The notes below the pieces were generated by a model. The model was not told the origin of the DNA. It worked only from the letters and a program-made list of their open reading frames with translations, and ran no database searches. From positions 1-37,298 of the forward strand of contig JAISIN010000100.1 in the NCBI GenBank assembly GCA_031262085.1: a stretch of DNA of 37,298 nt. Reading direction: 5' to 3'. The stretch comes from Prevotellaceae bacterium (GTDB taxonomy: Bacteria; Bacteroidota; Bacteroidia; Bacteroidales; Bacteroidaceae). Numbering within the stretch: position 1 is the stretch's first letter; each line of letters starts with the position of its first letter. The position numbers were made by a program, and so were the translations under genes. Shown one piece after another: positions 24,945-33,055 of the stretch.

Positions 24945-26711
24945 ATGGAAGATAGACAAGTTACTCTACAAATAGACCATCACTACATCACCGTGCCGCA
25001 GGGAACCACCCTTCTCGAAGCGGCACAGAAGATAGGGATTGATATTCCCACGCTGTGCCACATTGACATGAAAGGAACCTGCGTGAAAAACCGACCGGCG
25101 TCGTGCCGTATCTGCGCCGTAGAGGTGGAAGGGCGTCGCAACTTGGCGCCTGCCTGCGCCACTGCCTGCACCGAAGGCATGAAGGTGCGCACCAGTACGT
25201 TGCGAGTGATGAACTCGCGCAAGGTGCTGGTAGAACTTATCCTCTCCGACCACCCCAATGATTGCCTCACCTGCCCCAAGTGCAACAACTGTGAACTGCA
25301 AACACTGGCACGTCGCGTGAATATAGACGAAAAACTCTATAACTACGGCGAGCATGCCCCGCGTAAGCAGGAGGTGTCGGCATCCATCGTGCGAAACATG
25401 GAGAAGTGCATCTATTGCCGCCGCTGCGAAACGGTGTGCAACGAGGTACAAACCGTGGGTGCGTTGGGAGCAGTAGATCGCGGATTTCACACAACCATTG
25501 CCCCGGCATTCGACCGTAAGCTGACCGAGAGCGAGTGTACCTACTGCGGACAGTGTGTAGCCGTATGTCCCGTAGGTGCTTTGACCGAACGCGACTATAC
25601 CAACCGCCTGATCGACGACTTGGAGAACCCCGACAAGGTCGTTATCGTACAGACAGCCCCCGCCGTGCGCGCTGCCTTGGGCGAGGAGTTCGGACTGCAA
25701 CCCGGTACGCTCGTCACCGGTAAGATGGTCTACGCCTTGCGCGAGCTGGGCTTCGACTATGTGTTCGATACCGACTTTGCTGCCGACCTCACCATTATGG
25801 AGGAGGGTGCCGAGATACTGAACCGCCTCACGCGCCATCTGAATGGCGACAAGTCGGTGCGCCTGCCTATTCTCACCTCGTGTTGTCCGGCATGGGTCAA
25901 CTTCTTCGAACATCATTTTCCCGATCTGCTCGACATTCCCTCGACAGCACGCTCGCCGCAACAGATGTTCGGCAGCATTGCCAAGACCTACTGGGCTGAG
26001 AAGATGGGTATTCCGCGAGAGAAATTAGTGGTTGTATCGATCATGCCCTGTCTGGCTAAGAAGTACGAATGCTCGCGCGATGAGTTCAAGACCCATGGCA
26101 ACCCCGACGTGGATTATTCGCTCTCTACCCGCGAGCTGGCACGGCTCATCAAACGCGCCAACATCGGCTTTACGCTGCTCACCGATAAGGAGTTCGATCA
26201 GCCGATGGGTGCATCGACCGGCGCGGGTGTCATCTTCGGAACCACCGGCGGCGTCATGGAAGCTGCCCTGCGCTCGGTGTACGAGATATATACCGGCAAG
26301 CAACTGATGAACGTCAACTTTGAACAGGTACGCGGAATGACAGGCGTGCGCCGTGCCACCATCGACCTGAATGGATTCGAGCTGAAGGTGGGTATAGCTC
26401 ACGGATTGGGCAACGCCCGCCATCTGTTGGAGGACATACGTGCCGGACGCAACGAATATCACGTCATCGAAATCATGGCTTGCCCGGGCGGATGTATCGG
26501 CGGTGGCGGACAACCGTTGCACCATGGCAACTCCGACATACTCTATGCCCGCGCCAATGCCCTCTATCGTGAAGATGCCATGAAACCCAAGCGCAAGTCG
26601 CACGAGAACCACTACATACAAAGTCTCTATGAGGAGTTCTTGGGCAAGCCGCTTGGCGAAACGGCACACCACCTGCTGCATACGCACTATTTTAATAAAT
26701 CAATGGATTGA
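24945..26711 (+). CDS. hydA: [FeFe] hydrogenase catalytic subunit HydA
   Basis: 588 residues from the ATG at 24945; the frame is open upstream into the repeat but not family-like. In order: an N-terminal [2Fe-2S] domain (TLCHIDMKGTC, ASCRICAVEV), a His-Cys3 [4Fe-4S] site (LSDHPNDCLTCPKCNNC), two ferredoxin-type [4Fe-4S] motifs (CIYCRRCETVC, CTYCGQCVAVC), then the H-cluster domain. H-cluster motifs are all intact: L1 TSCCPAW (about 310), L2 IMPCLAKKYE (about 366) and L3 MACPGGCIGGGGQP (about 510). The C-terminal small-subunit-like segment includes LYEEFLGKPLGETAHHLLHT. It reduces protons or oxidises H2 in the cytoplasm. With NuoF- and NuoE-like partners this is the trimeric, probably electron-bifurcating (group A3-like) type. 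The HydEFG maturases are not in the window. Confidence 0.96.
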   Translation: MEDRQVTLQIDHHYITVPQGTTLLEAAQKIGIDIPTLCHIDMKGTCVKNRPASCRICAVEVEGRRNLAPACATACTEGMKVRTSTLRVMNSRKVLVELILSDHPNDCLTCPKCNNCELQTLARRVNIDEKLYNYGEHAPRKQEVSASIVRNMEKCIYCRRCETVCNEVQTVGALGAVDRGFHTTIAPAFDRKLTESECTYCGQCVAVCPVGALTERDYTNRLIDDLENPDKVVIVQTAPAVRAALGEEFGLQPGTLVTGKMVYALRELGFDYVFDTDFAADLTIMEEGAEILNRLTRHLNGDKSVRLPILTSCCPAWVNFFEHHFPDLLDIPSTARSPQQMFGSIAKTYWAEKMGIPREKLVVVSIMPCLAKKYECSRDEFKTHGNPDVDYSLSTRELARLIKRANIGFTLLTDKEFDQPMGASTGAGVIFGTTGGVMEAALRSVYEIYTGKQLMNVNFEQVRGMTGVRRATIDLNGFELKVGIAHGLGNARHLLEDIRAGRNEYHVIEIMACPGGCIGGGGQPLHHGNSDILYARANALYREDAMKPKRKSHENHYIQSLYEEFLGKPLGETAHHLLHTHYFNKSMD

Positions 26712-26712
26712 A

Positions 26713-26718
26713 AGGAGG
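26713..26718 (+). promoter_or_regulatory. Strong Shine-Dalgarno site for hydC
   Basis: AGGAGG within AAAGGAGGTA lies 11 bases before the hydC ATG and directly after the hydA stop. It is a perfect anti-16S match, unlike the AT-rich leaders of the other genes here. Confidence 0.8.
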
Positions 26719-26729
26719 TAAAGAGATTT

Positions 26730-27206
26730 ATGTCAGAAGTAAAATTGTCATGCGGCGTTGCCCAACAAGTGCGCGACATCTGCGAACGATACGGCAACCG
26801 TCCCGGCGAACTTATCAATATATTGCACGAAGCGCAGCATCTGCAGGGTTATCTGCCCGAGGAGATGCAGCGTGTCATTGCCACGCAGCTCGGTGTTCCC
26901 GTGTCGCGGGTCTATGGTGTGGTTACGTTCTACACCTTCTTTACAATGAAGCCTAAGGGTAAGTATCCCATCTCTGTCTGCATGGGCACCGCCTGCTACG
27001 TGCGCGGCTCCGAGCAGTTGCTCGATGAGTTTAAGCGCGTACTGAACATCGAGGTGGGCGAAACCACCCCCGACGGCAAGTTCTCGCTCGACTGCCTGCG
27101 CTGCGTAGGCGCCTGCGGATTGGCGCCCGTAGTGATGATCGGCGAGAAGGTGCACGGCAGACTGAAAGCTGCCGATGTGAAGAAGATATTGGCAGAGCTG
27201 AAGTAA
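26730..27206 (+). CDS. hydC: [FeFe] hydrogenase NuoE-like subunit (HydC/HndA)
   Basis: 158 residues, the normal size (161 in Thermotoga HydC). A helical N-terminal domain (about 10-75, with GYLPEEMQRVIA and VYGVVTFYTFF) is followed by a thioredoxin-like domain with four [2Fe-2S] ligands at Cys84, Cys89 (CMGTACY), Cys125 and Cys129 (CVGAC). It relays electrons to the NuoF-like subunit. It begins 18 bases after the hydA stop with an unusually strong Shine-Dalgarno and ends just before a perfect palindromic terminator, so it is the last gene of the hydrogenase operon. Confidence 0.94.
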   Translation: MSEVKLSCGVAQQVRDICERYGNRPGELINILHEAQHLQGYLPEEMQRVIATQLGVPVSRVYGVVTFYTFFTMKPKGKYPISVCMGTACYVRGSEQLLDEFKRVLNIEVGETTPDGKFSLDCLRCVGACGLAPVVMIGEKVHGRLKAADVKKILAELK

Positions 27207-27209
27207 AAG

Positions 27210-27241
27210 TGAGGCACGGATTACGTAATCCGTGCCTCACT
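27210..27241. terminator. Bidirectional terminator, perfect 32-base palindrome
   Basis: The 16-base arm 27210-27225 (GTGAGGCACGGATTAC) is the exact reverse complement of 27226-27241, with no unpaired loop base in the sequence. AAAA precedes it and TCTTTTC follows, so both the hydrogenase operon and the convergent aspS transcript would end in a stem plus U-rich tail. The stops lie four and sixteen bases away. Confidence 0.9.
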
Positions 27242-27256
27242 CTTTTCTTTCAACTT

Positions 27257-29014
27257 TTATTCTTTCACCTTCACCACCAGATTCAGCTCGTCGAGTTGCG
27301 ACAGGTCGAGTTCCGACGGTGCATCGAGCATCACATCGCGTCCGCTGTTGTTTTTGGGGAAGGCGATGCAGTCGCGAATGCTGTCCAATCCGGCAAAGAG
27401 CGATACCCATCGGTCGAGACCGTAAGCCAAACCTCCGTGGGGGGGAGCGCCGTACTTGAAAGCGTTCATCAGGAAGCCGAACTGCTGCTGCGCCTTCTCG
27501 GGGGTGAAGCCCAATATCTCGAACATCTTGGCTTGAAGCTTCGGGTCGTGGATACGGATAGAGCCTCCGCCCACCTCCACGCCATTGACCACCATGTCGT
27601 AAGCATCGGCGCGTACGGCTGCGGGGTGGGTGTCGAGCAGGGCAATGTCTTCGTCTTTGGGGTGGGTAAAGGGGTGGTGCATCGCCATCAAGCGATTCTC
27701 CGTGTCGCTCCACTCAAACATGGGGAAGTCGACCACCCACAGACAGGCAAACCGATTCTTGTCGCGCAAGCCCAATTGATTCCCCATCTCCAGACGGAGT
27801 TCGCTAAGCTGTTTGCGGGTCTTCATGGCATCGTCGCCACTCAATATCAATATCAGGTCGCCGGGGTTGGCACCGAAGCGCGCGCGCAGACGTTGCAGCG
27901 TCTCTTGGTTATAGAACTTGTCGACGCTCGATTTCACCGTTCCGTCGGCTTCCACACGGGCATAAACCAATCCTTTGGCGCCTATTTGCGGTCGTTTCAC
28001 AAACTCGGTCAAAGCATCGAGTTGCTTACGGGTGTAGTGTGCAGCCCCTTCGGCGCAGATACCGCCGATGTATGCTGCTTGGTCGAACACAGGGAAACCG
28101 TGCCCCTTCAGTGCATCCATCAACTCGACGAAGGTCATGCCGAAGCGCATATCAGGCTTGTCGCTGCCGTAGTATTTCATCGCATCTGCCCACGACATGC
28201 GCAAAAACGGTTCGGTCAGCTCAATGCCCCGAATCTCTTTGAAGAGGAACTTCGTCATTCCCTCGAACAGATTGATAATATCATCCTGCTCAACAAACGA
28301 CATCTCGCAGTCGATCTGTGTGAACTCCGGCTGGCGGTCGGCACGCAAGTCTTCGTCGCGGAAGCACTTGGCAATCTGGAAGTAACGGTCGAAGCCCGAC
28401 ACCATCAGCAGTTGCTTCAGCGTCTGCGGACTTTGAGGCAAGGCATAGAACTGTCCGGGATTCATACGCGAAGGCACCACAAAGTCGCGTGCTCCTTCGG
28501 GCGTAGAGCCTACCAATACAGGCGTTTCCACTTCGATGAAGCCTTGTTCGTCGAGATAACGGCGCACGGCAATGGTCATTTTGTGTCGCAGCTCCAGATT
28601 TCTACGCACCGCGGGGCGGCGCAGATCCAAGTAACGATACTTCATGCGGATGTCGTCGCCGCCGTCGGTATTGTCCTCAATGGTGAAAGGCGGCGTCAAT
28701 GCAGTATTGAGAATATTCAGTTCCGATACGATGATTTCAATATCACCCGTCGGCATATTGGCATTTTTACTGAACCGTTCGTTGACGAGACCTTTTATCC
28801 GGATCACAAACTCACGTCCCAGCCGGTTGGCGCGGTCGCACAGTTCGGCATTCACCTCTTCGTTGAATACCAATTGAGTAATGCCGTAGCGATCGCGCAG
28901 GTCAACGAAGGTCATCCCTCCCATTTTTCGGCTGCGCTGTACCCAACCGGCCAATGTCACTTGTCTATTCACATCGGAGATACGCAATTCTCCGCAAGTG
29001 TTTGTTCTAAACAT
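27257..29014 (-). CDS. aspS: Aspartyl-tRNA synthetase
   Basis: 585 residues, typical of the bacterial class II enzyme. The N-terminal OB-fold anticodon-binding domain begins near [20 protein letters not shown]. The catalytic core has [18 protein letters not shown] (motif 2) and AYGLDRW (motif 3), with the bacterial GAD insertion domain between them. [11 protein letters not shown] is a family hallmark. It charges tRNA-Asp, and possibly tRNA-Asn if no AsnRS exists; that cannot be judged here. It begins 15 bases after the lipid kinase stop, so the two are probably co-transcribed, and ends at the shared palindromic terminator. Confidence 0.98.
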   Translation of the reverse strand: MFRTNTCGELRISDVNRQVTLAGWVQRSRKMGGMTFVDLRDRYGITQLVFNEEVNAELCDRANRLGREFVIRIKGLVNERFSKNANMPTGDIEIIVSELNILNTALTPPFTIEDNTDGGDDIRMKYRYLDLRRPAVRRNLELRHKMTIAVRRYLDEQGFIEVETPVLVGSTPEGARDFVVPSRMNPGQFYALPQSPQTLKQLLMVSGFDRYFQIAKCFRDEDLRADRQPEFTQIDCEMSFVEQDDIINLFEGMTKFLFKEIRGIELTEPFLRMSWADAMKYYGSDKPDMRFGMTFVELMDALKGHGFPVFDQAAYIGGICAEGAAHYTRKQLDALTEFVKRPQIGAKGLVYARVEADGTVKSSVDKFYNQETLQRLRARFGANPGDLILILSGDDAMKTRKQLSELRLEMGNQLGLRDKNRFACLWVVDFPMFEWSDTENRLMAMHHPFTHPKDEDIALLDTHPAAVRADAYDMVVNGVEVGGGSIRIHDPKLQAKMFEILGFTPEKAQQQFGFLMNAFKYGAPPHGGLAYGLDRWVSLFAGLDSIRDCIAFPKNNSGRDVMLDAPSELDLSQLDELNLVVKVKE

Positions 29015-29029
29015 AACGTATTAATATTA

Positions 29030-30073
29030 TTATAATGTTGTAAGCTTCTTAATCTGTTCTTTTCCCTTTTGCAGCATAGCCTTGTTCTTTTGGGAGATAT
29101 CCTCTACGATGGTTTCGTTGAGTTGTTTCAATCCGTTGATATAATCCTGTGCCCGTTGCAGCACATTGAGCGAACCTTTAGGCGCATCCGACGGTACAAT
29201 GACGCGCAGTCCTTCGCGTATCACCTTTACCTCTATATCCTTTCCCATCATAATCGGGTCGCCGTCGAAGTGTGCCACTCCCTCCTTGCTACGATGTATG
29301 TGCAACTTCCGACAGCGGAAGGTTTTGATGCGGCTGTTCTGGTCGATGGTTTTGTTGAACAGTTGAAATGCCAGCGACGGCACATCGAGCACCGTAAAGG
29401 GTTCGAGTATGGTCACATCCAGCAGTCCGTCGGTCAGCTCTGCCTGTGGTGCAATGTAGGCGTTGTTCCCATATTGCGACGCATTGCCGCATGCTATCAG
29501 GAAAGCTTTATCATTCAGCGTATCGTCTTCGGTCTCCAATTCGTAGGTTTCCGGTTGATAGTTCAAACTTTCCATCAGGGTTTTCTCTAAATAGGTAAGC
29601 GGTCCGCGTCTTCCGGCTTCGGCAAACTTCAGGCTGACAAAGGCGTCGAATCCCACCCCGCAAGTACAGAAAAAGGGCACTCCGTTTATCTTGCCATAAT
29701 CAATCATCTCCAAGTATCCCTCGTCGATAACATCAATAGCTTTCTTTATGTCCATCGGAATTTGCAAATGCCGCGCCAATCCGTTGCCCGAACCGCACGG
29801 TACAATACCCAGCGCCGTAGGCGTATGCACCAGCGAACGGGCAATTTCGTTGATCGTGCCGTCGCCACCTACGGCAACTACGGCAAATACCCCTTCTTGT
29901 GCTTTGCGGGCAGCTATCTCTACAGCATGACCGGCATATTCGGTATATACCACCTCCGGCGTATAGAGTTCTCTGTCCGGCCGTTCTTCGATGATTCGCA
30001 GTACGTGTTCTTTATTCTGCGTGCCCGAGTTGGGGTTGATTACAAACGTTACTATTTTATTTTTTTGTCCCAT
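29030..30073 (-). CDS. Diacylglycerol kinase/sphingosine kinase-family lipid kinase (DAGKc domain)
   Basis: 347 residues. The DAGK catalytic fold begins VTFVINPNSGTQNKE; the nucleotide-binding motif VGGDGTINE (68-76) and the GSGNGLARHL motif both match the DgkB/YegS/LCB5 superfamily. DGLLDVTIL and FDGDPIMM are the C-terminal beta-sandwich landmarks. About 45 residues beyond the domain (from LNVLQRAQDYI) form a Lys/Gln-rich helix, longer than in DgkB and possibly a membrane-binding tail. The family phosphorylates diacylglycerol, sphingoid bases, ceramide or other lipids; sequence alone does not decide. It is divergent from serine palmitoyltransferase across 210 bases and upstream of aspS on one strand. 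Confidence 0.88.
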   Translation of the reverse strand: MGQKNKIVTFVINPNSGTQNKEHVLRIIEERPDRELYTPEVVYTEYAGHAVEIAARKAQEGVFAVVAVGGDGTINEIARSLVHTPTALGIVPCGSGNGLARHLQIPMDIKKAIDVIDEGYLEMIDYGKINGVPFFCTCGVGFDAFVSLKFAEAGRRGPLTYLEKTLMESLNYQPETYELETEDDTLNDKAFLIACGNASQYGNNAYIAPQAELTDGLLDVTILEPFTVLDVPSLAFQLFNKTIDQNSRIKTFRCRKLHIHRSKEGVAHFDGDPIMMGKDIEVKVIREGLRVIVPSDAPKGSLNVLQRAQDYINGLKQLNETIVEDISQKNKAMLQKGKEQIKKLTTL

Positions 30074-30107
30074 CCTAAAATGCCTTGCTATGGCGGTTTT
30101 CGACCCG

Positions 30108-30115
30108 CAAAGTTA
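30108..30115 (-). promoter_or_regulatory. -7 box for the lipid kinase-aspS operon
   Basis: The minus strand reads TAACTTTG (TAnnTTTG), 34 bases before the kinase ATG at 30073. Confidence 0.5.
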
Positions 30116-30211
30116 GAACAAATAGTTTAAACTTTGTTCGGCAATCACGCTAAATAAGCAATAAAGCGCATTTTTTCAACAAAAGAAAAACTATTGCCAT
30201 TATATTTTTTC

Positions 30212-30219
30212 TATCTTTG
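30212..30219 (+). promoter_or_regulatory. -7 box for serine palmitoyltransferase
   Basis: TATCTTTG matches TAnnTTTG, 64 bases before the ATG at 30284. The leader between them is very AT-rich, with no Shine-Dalgarno beyond AAAGAA. Confidence 0.5.
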
Positions 30220-30283
30220 TCCCCGTTTGAAACAGGTTAATTATTAAATAGTTAATATTTTATACTACATAAAGAATCATTCC

Positions 30284-31468
30284 ATGGGTTTATTGCAAGA
30301 CAAATTGTCGAAGTATGACCAGCCACAACAATTTATGGCTAAAGGTGTCTATCCCTACTTCCGCACAATAGACAGCCATCAAGACACGGAAGTGCTAATG
30401 GGTGGCAAAAAAGTATTAATGTTCGGTTCGAATGCTTATACGGGATTGACTTACGACCAGCGAATTATTGATGCAGCCAAAGCAGCGACCGATAAATACG
30501 GCACGGGTTGTGCCGGCTCGCGTTTGCTGAACGGTACGCTCGACATTCACGTAGAGTTAGAGAAAGAGTTAGCCGAGTTTGTCGGAAAAGAAGATGCCCT
30601 TTGCTTCTCTACCGGTTTCACCGTCAATGAGGGAGTTATTCCCCAACTTGCAGGACGTAACGATTATATTATTTGCGACGACCGTGTACACGCATCGATA
30701 GTGGACGGTCGTCGCCTTTCTTTTGCCACCCAGCTAAAATATAAGCACAACGATATGGACGAGCTGGAGCGTGAGCTTCAGAAGTGTACCCCCGAAGCCA
30801 TCAAACTGATTGTGGTAGACAGTCTGTTTTCTATGGAAGGCGACTTGGCAAACCTGCCCGAGATTGTCAGACTGAAGAAGAAATACAATGCCAGCCTCAT
30901 GGTAGACGAGGCGCACGGCATCGGCGTATTCGGCAAACAAGGACGCGGTGTATGCGATTACTTCGGGGTGAGCGACGACGTCGATCTCATCATGGGCACC
31001 TTCAGCAAATCGCTTGCCTCTATCGGCGGCTTTGTGGCAGCCGATTTCTCCATCATCAACTACCTGCGTCACACCGCTCGGTCGTACATTTTCCAAGCCA
31101 GCAGCACGCCGGCAGCCACAGCTGCCGCTCGCGAGGCGTTGCACATCATCATGACCGAACCCGAACGCCAGCAACGCTTGTGGGACATCACCAATTACGC
31201 ACTGAAAACGTTCCGCGATGCAGGCTTCGAGATTGGCGAAACCGCTTCGCCCATCATACCGCTTTATGTGCGCGACACCGAAAAGACATTTACCGTCACC
31301 AAGCTGGCTTTCGACGAAGGTATATTCATCAACCCCGTCATCCCGCCTGCTTGTGCGCCGCAAGACACATTGGTACGCGTAGCACTCATGGCAACCCATA
31401 CGAAAGAGCAAGTCGACTTTGCCGTAGAAAAACTGACGAAGTGCTTCCGACAGTTAGGAATCATTTGA
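30284..31468 (+). CDS. spt: Serine palmitoyltransferase, first enzyme of sphingolipid synthesis
   Basis: 394 residues, an alpha-oxoamine synthase. The PLP lysine is in GTFSKSLASIGGF (Lys242), the cofactor aspartate and histidine in VDEAHG (Asp208, His211), and the histidine stacking on PLP in DDRVHAS (His136). It condenses serine with an acyl-CoA to 3-ketosphinganine in the cytoplasm. Close relatives are KBL and 8-amino-7-oxononanoate synthase; the N-terminus (KGVYPYFRTIDSHQDTEVLM) matches the SPT subgroup of Bacteroidales. It is monocistronic, with a strong terminator 20 bases downstream. The remaining sphingolipid genes are not in the window, except possibly the divergent lipid kinase. Confidence 0.92.
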   Translation: MGLLQDKLSKYDQPQQFMAKGVYPYFRTIDSHQDTEVLMGGKKVLMFGSNAYTGLTYDQRIIDAAKAATDKYGTGCAGSRLLNGTLDIHVELEKELAEFVGKEDALCFSTGFTVNEGVIPQLAGRNDYIICDDRVHASIVDGRRLSFATQLKYKHNDMDELERELQKCTPEAIKLIVVDSLFSMEGDLANLPEIVRLKKKYNASLMVDEAHGIGVFGKQGRGVCDYFGVSDDVDLIMGTFSKSLASIGGFVAADFSIINYLRHTARSYIFQASSTPAATAAAREALHIIMTEPERQQRLWDITNYALKTFRDAGFEIGETASPIIPLYVRDTEKTFTVTKLAFDEGIFINPVIPPACAPQDTLVRVALMATHTKEQVDFAVEKLTKCFRQLGII

Positions 31469-31488
31469 GCAGAAGGCTCAAACGCATG

Positions 31489-31528
31489 AAAGCCCCGATG
31501 TTTATCACGAAGACATCGGGGCTTTTTT
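31489..31528 (+). terminator. Intrinsic terminator of serine palmitoyltransferase
   Basis: AAAGCCCCGATGT (31489-31501) pairs perfectly with 31513-31525, giving a 13-bp GC-rich stem with an 11-base loop, and the T run reaches 31528. On the other strand the tail is only TTTC, so it mainly serves the plus strand. Confidence 0.92.
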
Positions 31529-31567
31529 GCACATGAAGAAAGCCATCAAGCAAGCAGCAACGATCGC

Positions 31568-33028
31568 TTAGCTCTTCAACGGATCTTTCTTTTCCGAAAT
31601 CAGTAGCAGCTTATCGTTCAGGTGCAACTTCAACGAGCCATTGGGAATAAGAAATTCTGATCCCCGCTTCACAATCATCACCAGCGAACCATGTGGCAAC
31701 GTGATATCTTTCAACGTATTACCCTCTTCCAACATCTCGGTAGTGACGGTAATGTCGCGCAGGTCGGTGTCTATCTCTTCGGGCAACTCTACACCGAAGT
31801 CATTGCCGGTTTTCTCCATCGGAGCGGAGAGCTTCAGGCGGCGGGCAGCCAGCGACACGGTGGTGCCCTGTATAACCAGCGACACGATGGTGATGAAGAA
31901 GACGATGTTGAATATCACATCGGCACTGTGCACATTTGCCACTACCGGATAGGTAGCAAAGATGATGGGCACTGCCCCACGCAACCCAACCCACGATATA
32001 AACAAGCGCGAACGGTGAGTAATGCGTTTCGCGAACGGAAGCAAGCTGATATAGACGCTCAGCGGACGACCGACCAGAATCATAAAGATACCTATCAACG
32101 TAGCCGGAAGCGCCACCTTGAACATCTCGTGCGGGTTGACCAACAGCCCCAGACAGATGAACATGATGATTTGCATCAGCCACGTCAGTCCATCCATAAA
32201 GGTGTAGACGTTGCGGCGATTCATAAACTTATGATTACCCACCATGATGCCGGCGATGTAAACAGCCAGATAACCGTTGCCGCGCAACAAATCGGTGATA
32301 GAGAACGTGAAGAAGATGAATGCCAGCAACAAGATGGGATAAAGCGCCTGATTGTCGATGTTCAGCCGATTCAGCATCAAGATGGCAAGCTTGCCGAGTG
32401 CATAGCCGGCTGCCGCACCGACCAGGAATTGTATCAGGAACGAGCTGATGATGCCTCCTACCCCCATCGTACTGGTCTGTATCACCTGTATCAACATAAT
32501 GGTGAGCATGTATGCCATCGGGTCGTTACTACCGCTTTCCAGCTCTAACATGGGCCGGAGGTGATGCTTCAGGTTCATCTTCTGCGAACGCAGAATGGCA
32601 AACACCGATGCCGAATCGGTAGACGACATGGTAGATGCCAGCAGCAACGACGACAGCAACGGCAGGTGAATGTTTGTCCAACTCATGTCGGAGAGGAACC
32701 AGATAAAAAGCCCCGTAAAGACCGCCGTCAGCAACACGCCAAACGTAGACAGCACAATACCGGGTCCCAACACCGGCTTAATCTCGGAAAACTTGGTATC
32801 CATACCACCCGTGAAGAGGATGATGCTCAAAGCTATCATACCTATAAACTGTGCGTTCTTGGCATCGTTGAATTGCAGTCCCAATCCGTCGCTGCCAAAA
32901 GCCATACCCACACAAAGGAACAGTAACAACGCCGGAACACCGAAGCGGTATCCGGTTTTCCCTACAATAATACTCACAAACAATAATACAGAACCTATTA
33001 ATAAGAAGTTCTCGGCTGCTAAATCCAT
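31568..33028 (-). CDS. Cation/proton antiporter, CPA1 NhaP2/CvrA type with TrkA-C domain
   Basis: 486 residues. About twelve membrane helices span 1-400, including the ion-binding ELESGSNDP motif (Asn168-Asp169) and the GLRGAVPIIFA segment typical of Na+/H+ exchangers. A cytoplasmic tail (about 425-486) with ITLPHGSLVMIVKRGSEFLIP and LHLNDKLLLI is a TrkA-C/RCK_C domain, pointing to the potassium/proton NhaP2 subgroup regulated by ligand binding. It lies 27 bases after the TamB-like gene stop on the same strand, probably in one transcript. Cation choice (K+ or Na+) is an inference from subfamily. Confidence 0.93.
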   Translation of the reverse strand: MDLAAENFLLIGSVLLFVSIIVGKTGYRFGVPALLLFLCVGMAFGSDGLGLQFNDAKNAQFIGMIALSIILFTGGMDTKFSEIKPVLGPGIVLSTFGVLLTAVFTGLFIWFLSDMSWTNIHLPLLSSLLLASTMSSTDSASVFAILRSQKMNLKHHLRPMLELESGSNDPMAYMLTIMLIQVIQTSTMGVGGIISSFLIQFLVGAAAGYALGKLAILMLNRLNIDNQALYPILLLAFIFFTFSITDLLRGNGYLAVYIAGIMVGNHKFMNRRNVYTFMDGLTWLMQIIMFICLGLLVNPHEMFKVALPATLIGIFMILVGRPLSVYISLLPFAKRITHRSRLFISWVGLRGAVPIIFATYPVVANVHSADVIFNIVFFITIVSLVIQGTTVSLAARRLKLSAPMEKTGNDFGVELPEEIDTDLRDITVTTEMLEEGNTLKDITLPHGSLVMIVKRGSEFLIPNGSLKLHLNDKLLLISEKKDPLKS

Positions 33029-33055
33029 ATCGATAAATTATAATGATTAATCCTT

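Noticed and set aside
27209..29035. 608-codon open frame opposite aspS, starting in the terminator palindrome
   Set aside because: It covers all of aspS, whose motifs are certain; the reverse product looks random and its start overlaps the terminator.
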